From Anaeromyxobacter soli (GTDB lineage Bacteria; Myxococcota; Myxococcia; Myxococcales; Anaeromyxobacteraceae): DNA of 64,000 nt. Location of the stretch: the NCBI RefSeq assembly GCF_022808855.1, contig NZ_JAKZLF010000011.1:58817-122816 (forward strand), in the 5' to 3' direction. The notes beneath the pieces were generated by a model. That model was not told the origin of the DNA. It saw only the letters and a program-made list of their open reading frames with translations, and did not search any database. The position numbers and the translations under genes were made by a program. Below are positions 61,747 through 64,000 of the stretch, in pieces (the first letter of the stretch is position 1; each line of letters opens with the position of its first letter).

Positions 61747-64000
61747 CTAATCCAGCGACGGGCGGATCTCCTCCAGCTCGTACGCCTCGATGATGTCGCC
61801 CGGCTTCACGTCTCCGAAGCCCTCGACCCCGATGCCGCACTCGAAGCCGGACTGCACCTCGCGCACGTCGTCCTTGAGGCGCTTCAGGGACCCGATCTTG
61901 CCGGTGTGGACGACCTTCCGATCGCGGAGCACCCGCACGTGCGCCGCCCGCTTGATGACGCCCTCCGTCACCGCCGAGCCGGCGATGGCGCCGATCTTCG
62001 GGATGTTGAAGACCGCCCGCACCTCCGCCTTGCCGAGCGGCTTCTCGCGGATGATGGGCTCGAGGAGGTTGGCCATCTCCTCGCGGATCTTGTCCACCGC
62101 CTCGTAGATGATGTCGAAGAGGAGGATCTTCACGCCCTGCTGGCTGGCGATCTGCTCGACCTTCGTCTCGGGCTTGGTGTTGAACCCGACGATGATGCCG
62201 GTGCCGGCCGCCGCCGTGAGGACGTCGGACTCGGTGATCGCGCCCACGCCGGCGTCGAGGACCTTCACCCCGACCTTCTTCGTGGCGGCCTTCTGGAGCG
62301 CCTGCGACACGGCCTCGGAGGAGCCCTGCACGTCCGCCTTGATGACGACGTTCAGGACCTTCGCGCCGCTCGTCTTCGCCTTGGCGAAGAGATCCTCGAG
62401 CGTCGCCTTGCGGGTCGTGCCGAGCTCCTTCTGGCGCTGCTTCTCGGCGCGGTGAGTCGCGACCTCCTTCGCCGCCTTCTCGTCCTCGACGACGTCGAAC
62501 TCGTCGCCCGCGATCGGCACGCCGGAGAGGCCGAGGACCTCGACCGGATAGCCCGGCGGGACCTCCTTCACCTGCTCGCCGCGCTCGTTCATCATCGCGC
62601 GGACGCGGCCGTAGTGGATGCCGGTGACGAGCGCGTCGCCGACGCGGAGGGTGCCCTCCTCGACGAGCACGGTCGCGACCGGGCCGCGGCCCTTCTCGAG
62701 CTTCGCCTCGATGACGCGGCCCGAGGCGAGCTTCTCCGGGTTGGCCTTGAGCTCGAGCACCTCGGACTGCAGCGCGATGTACTCGAGCAGCTCCGGGATG
62801 CCCTGCTTCGTGCGGGCGGAGACGGGCAGCATGATGGTCGTGCCGCCCCACTGCTCGGCCACGAGCTCGTACTCGGTGAGCTGCTGCATGACGCGCTCGG
62901 GCGACGCGCCCGGCTTGTCGATCTTGTTGATGGCGACGAGGATCGTCACCCCGGCGGCCTTGGCGGCCTTGATCGACTCGATGGTCTGCGGCATCACGCC
63001 GTCGTCCGCGGCCACGACGAGGACGACGAGGTCGGTGACCTGCGCGCCGCGCTGGCGCATCGCCGTGAACGCCTCGTGACCGGGGGTGTCGAGGAAGGTG
63101 ATCGGCCCCTGCGGCGTCTGCACCGAGTAGGCGCCGATGTGCTGGGTGATCCCGCCCGCCTCGCCCGCGGCGACGTCCGCCTGGCGGATGGCGTCGAGGA
63201 GCGAGGTCTTGCCGTGGTCGACGTGGCCCATGACGGTCACGATCGGCGGGCGGATGACGAGCTTCGACTCGTCCACCTCGATCTCGGGGATGTACTCCTC
63301 GACCTCGAAGCCCTTCTTCTCGAGGGTGAACCCGAACTCCGAGGCGAGGAACGCCGCGGTGTCCGCGTCGATCTGCTGGTTGATGGTCGCCATGGTGCCG
63401 CCCTGCATCAGCTTGCGGATGAGGTCGGACGCCTTCACGCCCATGGCCTGGGACAGCTCCGAGACCGAGATGGACTCCTCGACCCGGATGACCTTCTTGT
63501 GCTCGGCGCGCTCGGTGATCTGCGTCTTCGCCCCCTTCTTCGTAGGCTTCTTCTTCTTGCCGCGGATCGGGATGTACGCGCGGTCGGTGATGGCGGCCTG
63601 GAGCAGCTCCTTGCCGGAGAGGCTCTTCGCCTGCTCCTCGGACACCGGGCGTCCCGGGGTCCGGCCGCGGCGCTTGTCGCGGGAGACGTCGATGAACTCG
63701 CGCTCGCGCCCGAGCGAGCCGGGGACGACCTTGAGCTCGCGGACCTCGCCGAGCGCGCGCGGGCCCGGCGCCGCGGGGAACTGCTGGCGCGCGCCCGTCG
63801 GCGGCGTCACGCGCCGCACCGGCACGAGCGGCCGCGAGATGACGACCGCCTGCGTGGAGGTGGGGCGCAGCGTGCGCGGATCGACCGGCGGCCTCGCCGG
63901 CTGGGAGGGCTGGCCGGGAGCGCCGCGAGGCGCGGCCGCCATGGGGGCGCCGGGCTGTCCCGGCGCGCCGGCCGGCGGGCGGGCGTGCGGCGGTGCGGCG
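61747..64000 (-). CDS. infB: translation initiation factor IF-2, N-terminus beyond window
   Basis: 751 codons are visible; the frame is open to the window edge, with the Pro/Ala/Gly-rich linker still running, so the start lies outside. IF-2 brings fMet-tRNA to the 30S subunit. From the N-side: IF2_N module (EESISVSELSQAMGVKASDLIRKLMQGG), GTPase with GHVDHGKTSLLDAI (G1), DTPGHEAFTAMRQRGA (G3) and NKIDK (G4), then domains II, III and IV ending in EVQSGFECGIGVEGFGDVKPGDIIEAYE (fragments). It is upstream of DUF503-rbfA-truB-rpsO-pnp. Confidence 0.97.
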   Translation of the reverse strand, partial: AAPPHARPPAGAPGQPGAPMAAAPRGAPGQPSQPARPPVDPRTLRPTSTQAVVISRPLVPVRRVTPPTGARQQFPAAPGPRALGEVRELKVVPGSLGREREFIDVSRDKRRGRTPGRPVSEEQAKSLSGKELLQAAITDRAYIPIRGKKKKPTKKGAKTQITERAEHKKVIRVEESISVSELSQAMGVKASDLIRKLMQGGTMATINQQIDADTAAFLASEFGFTLEKKGFEVEEYIPEIEVDESKLVIRPPIVTVMGHVDHGKTSLLDAIRQADVAAGEAGGITQHIGAYSVQTPQGPITFLDTPGHEAFTAMRQRGAQVTDLVVLVVAADDGVMPQTIESIKAAKAAGVTILVAINKIDKPGASPERVMQQLTEYELVAEQWGGTTIMLPVSARTKQGIPELLEYIALQSEVLELKANPEKLASGRVIEAKLEKGRGPVATVLVEEGTLRVGDALVTGIHYGRVRAMMNERGEQVKEVPPGYPVEVLGLSGVPIAGDEFDVVEDEKAAKEVATHRAEKQRQKELGTTRKATLEDLFAKAKTSGAKVLNVVIKADVQGSSEAVSQALQKAATKKVGVKVLDAGVGAITESDVLTAAAGTGIIVGFNTKPETKVEQIASQQGVKILLFDIIYEAVDKIREEMANLLEPIIREKPLGKAEVRAVFNIPKIGAIAGSAVTEGVIKRAAHVRVLRDRKVVHTGKIGSLKRLKDDVREVQSGFECGIGVEGFGDVKPGDIIEAYELEEIRPSLD

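Overview
The window looks like chromosomal DNA of a very GC-rich myxobacterium (Myxococcota), most likely Anaeromyxobacter or a close relative. This is an inference from gene content: an MglA-type GTPase, HD-GYP proteins, a Hanks-type kinase, DUF4388, many lipoproteins, selenoproteins, and almost every third codon position being G or C. There is no rRNA, CRISPR array, prophage or intact insertion sequence. Most of the window is housekeeping DNA with short intergenic gaps.

Region by region. 0-5.3 kb: a partial zinc-ribbon gene, an orphan ferredoxin-domain piece resembling the C-terminus of indolepyruvate:ferredoxin oxidoreductase alpha, tRNA-Cys, a FliK/YscP-like gene, argJ, a HAD hydrolase and an MglA-like GTPase. 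5.3-8.8 kb: a hemolysin III/PAQR-type membrane protein, a DUF4388 protein and a Gly-rich lipoprotein. 8.9-12.2 kb: the most unusual locus. Two adjacent minus-strand genes each carry an in-frame UGA that reads as selenocysteine (a peroxiredoxin and a GrdB-like protein). They lie next to a divergent XRE regulator, a Cys-peroxiredoxin and a Tat-signal metallophosphoesterase; each of the last two is broken by a one-base frameshift. 12.3-23.6 kb: an aldehyde dehydrogenase, an FHA protein, a thioesterase, thyX, an SppA with an extra N-terminal domain, rho with a structured leader, a REC-HD-GYP regulator, a Ser/Thr kinase and a zinc-ribbon protein. 23.6-30.9 kb: cutA, an acyl-CoA dehydrogenase, a chalcone-isomerase-like protein, twin EamA transporters and uvrA.

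30.9-33.3 kb: a two-gene secreted-protein cassette bounded by a perfect 21-bp direct repeat of the uvrA 3' end, which looks like an insertion. 33.4-52.4 kb: pepF, a VOC protein, a phospholipase D/cardiolipin synthase-like protein, AsmA, a secreted Cys-rich protein, a Nudix/AMMECR1/RseP operon, a MoaD-MoaE fusion, a CheY/HD-GYP pair, OmpA/gph, HtrA, a twin zinc-motif protein, a TrmJ-type methylase divergent from purC, and an alpha/beta hydrolase. 52.4-54.6 kb: a gene-poor islet with an HNH nuclease and a short direct repeat. 54.6-64 kb: a membrane protein, purB and dut, then the classical translation/RNA-decay cluster pnp-rpsO-truB-rbfA-ylxP(DUF503)-infB, all on the minus strand, with infB running off the end.

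A cross-cutting feature is the repeated placement of a -10-like hexamer 6-10 nt before start codons that have no Shine-Dalgarno sequence. This suggests that many genes here are transcribed as leaderless mRNAs.
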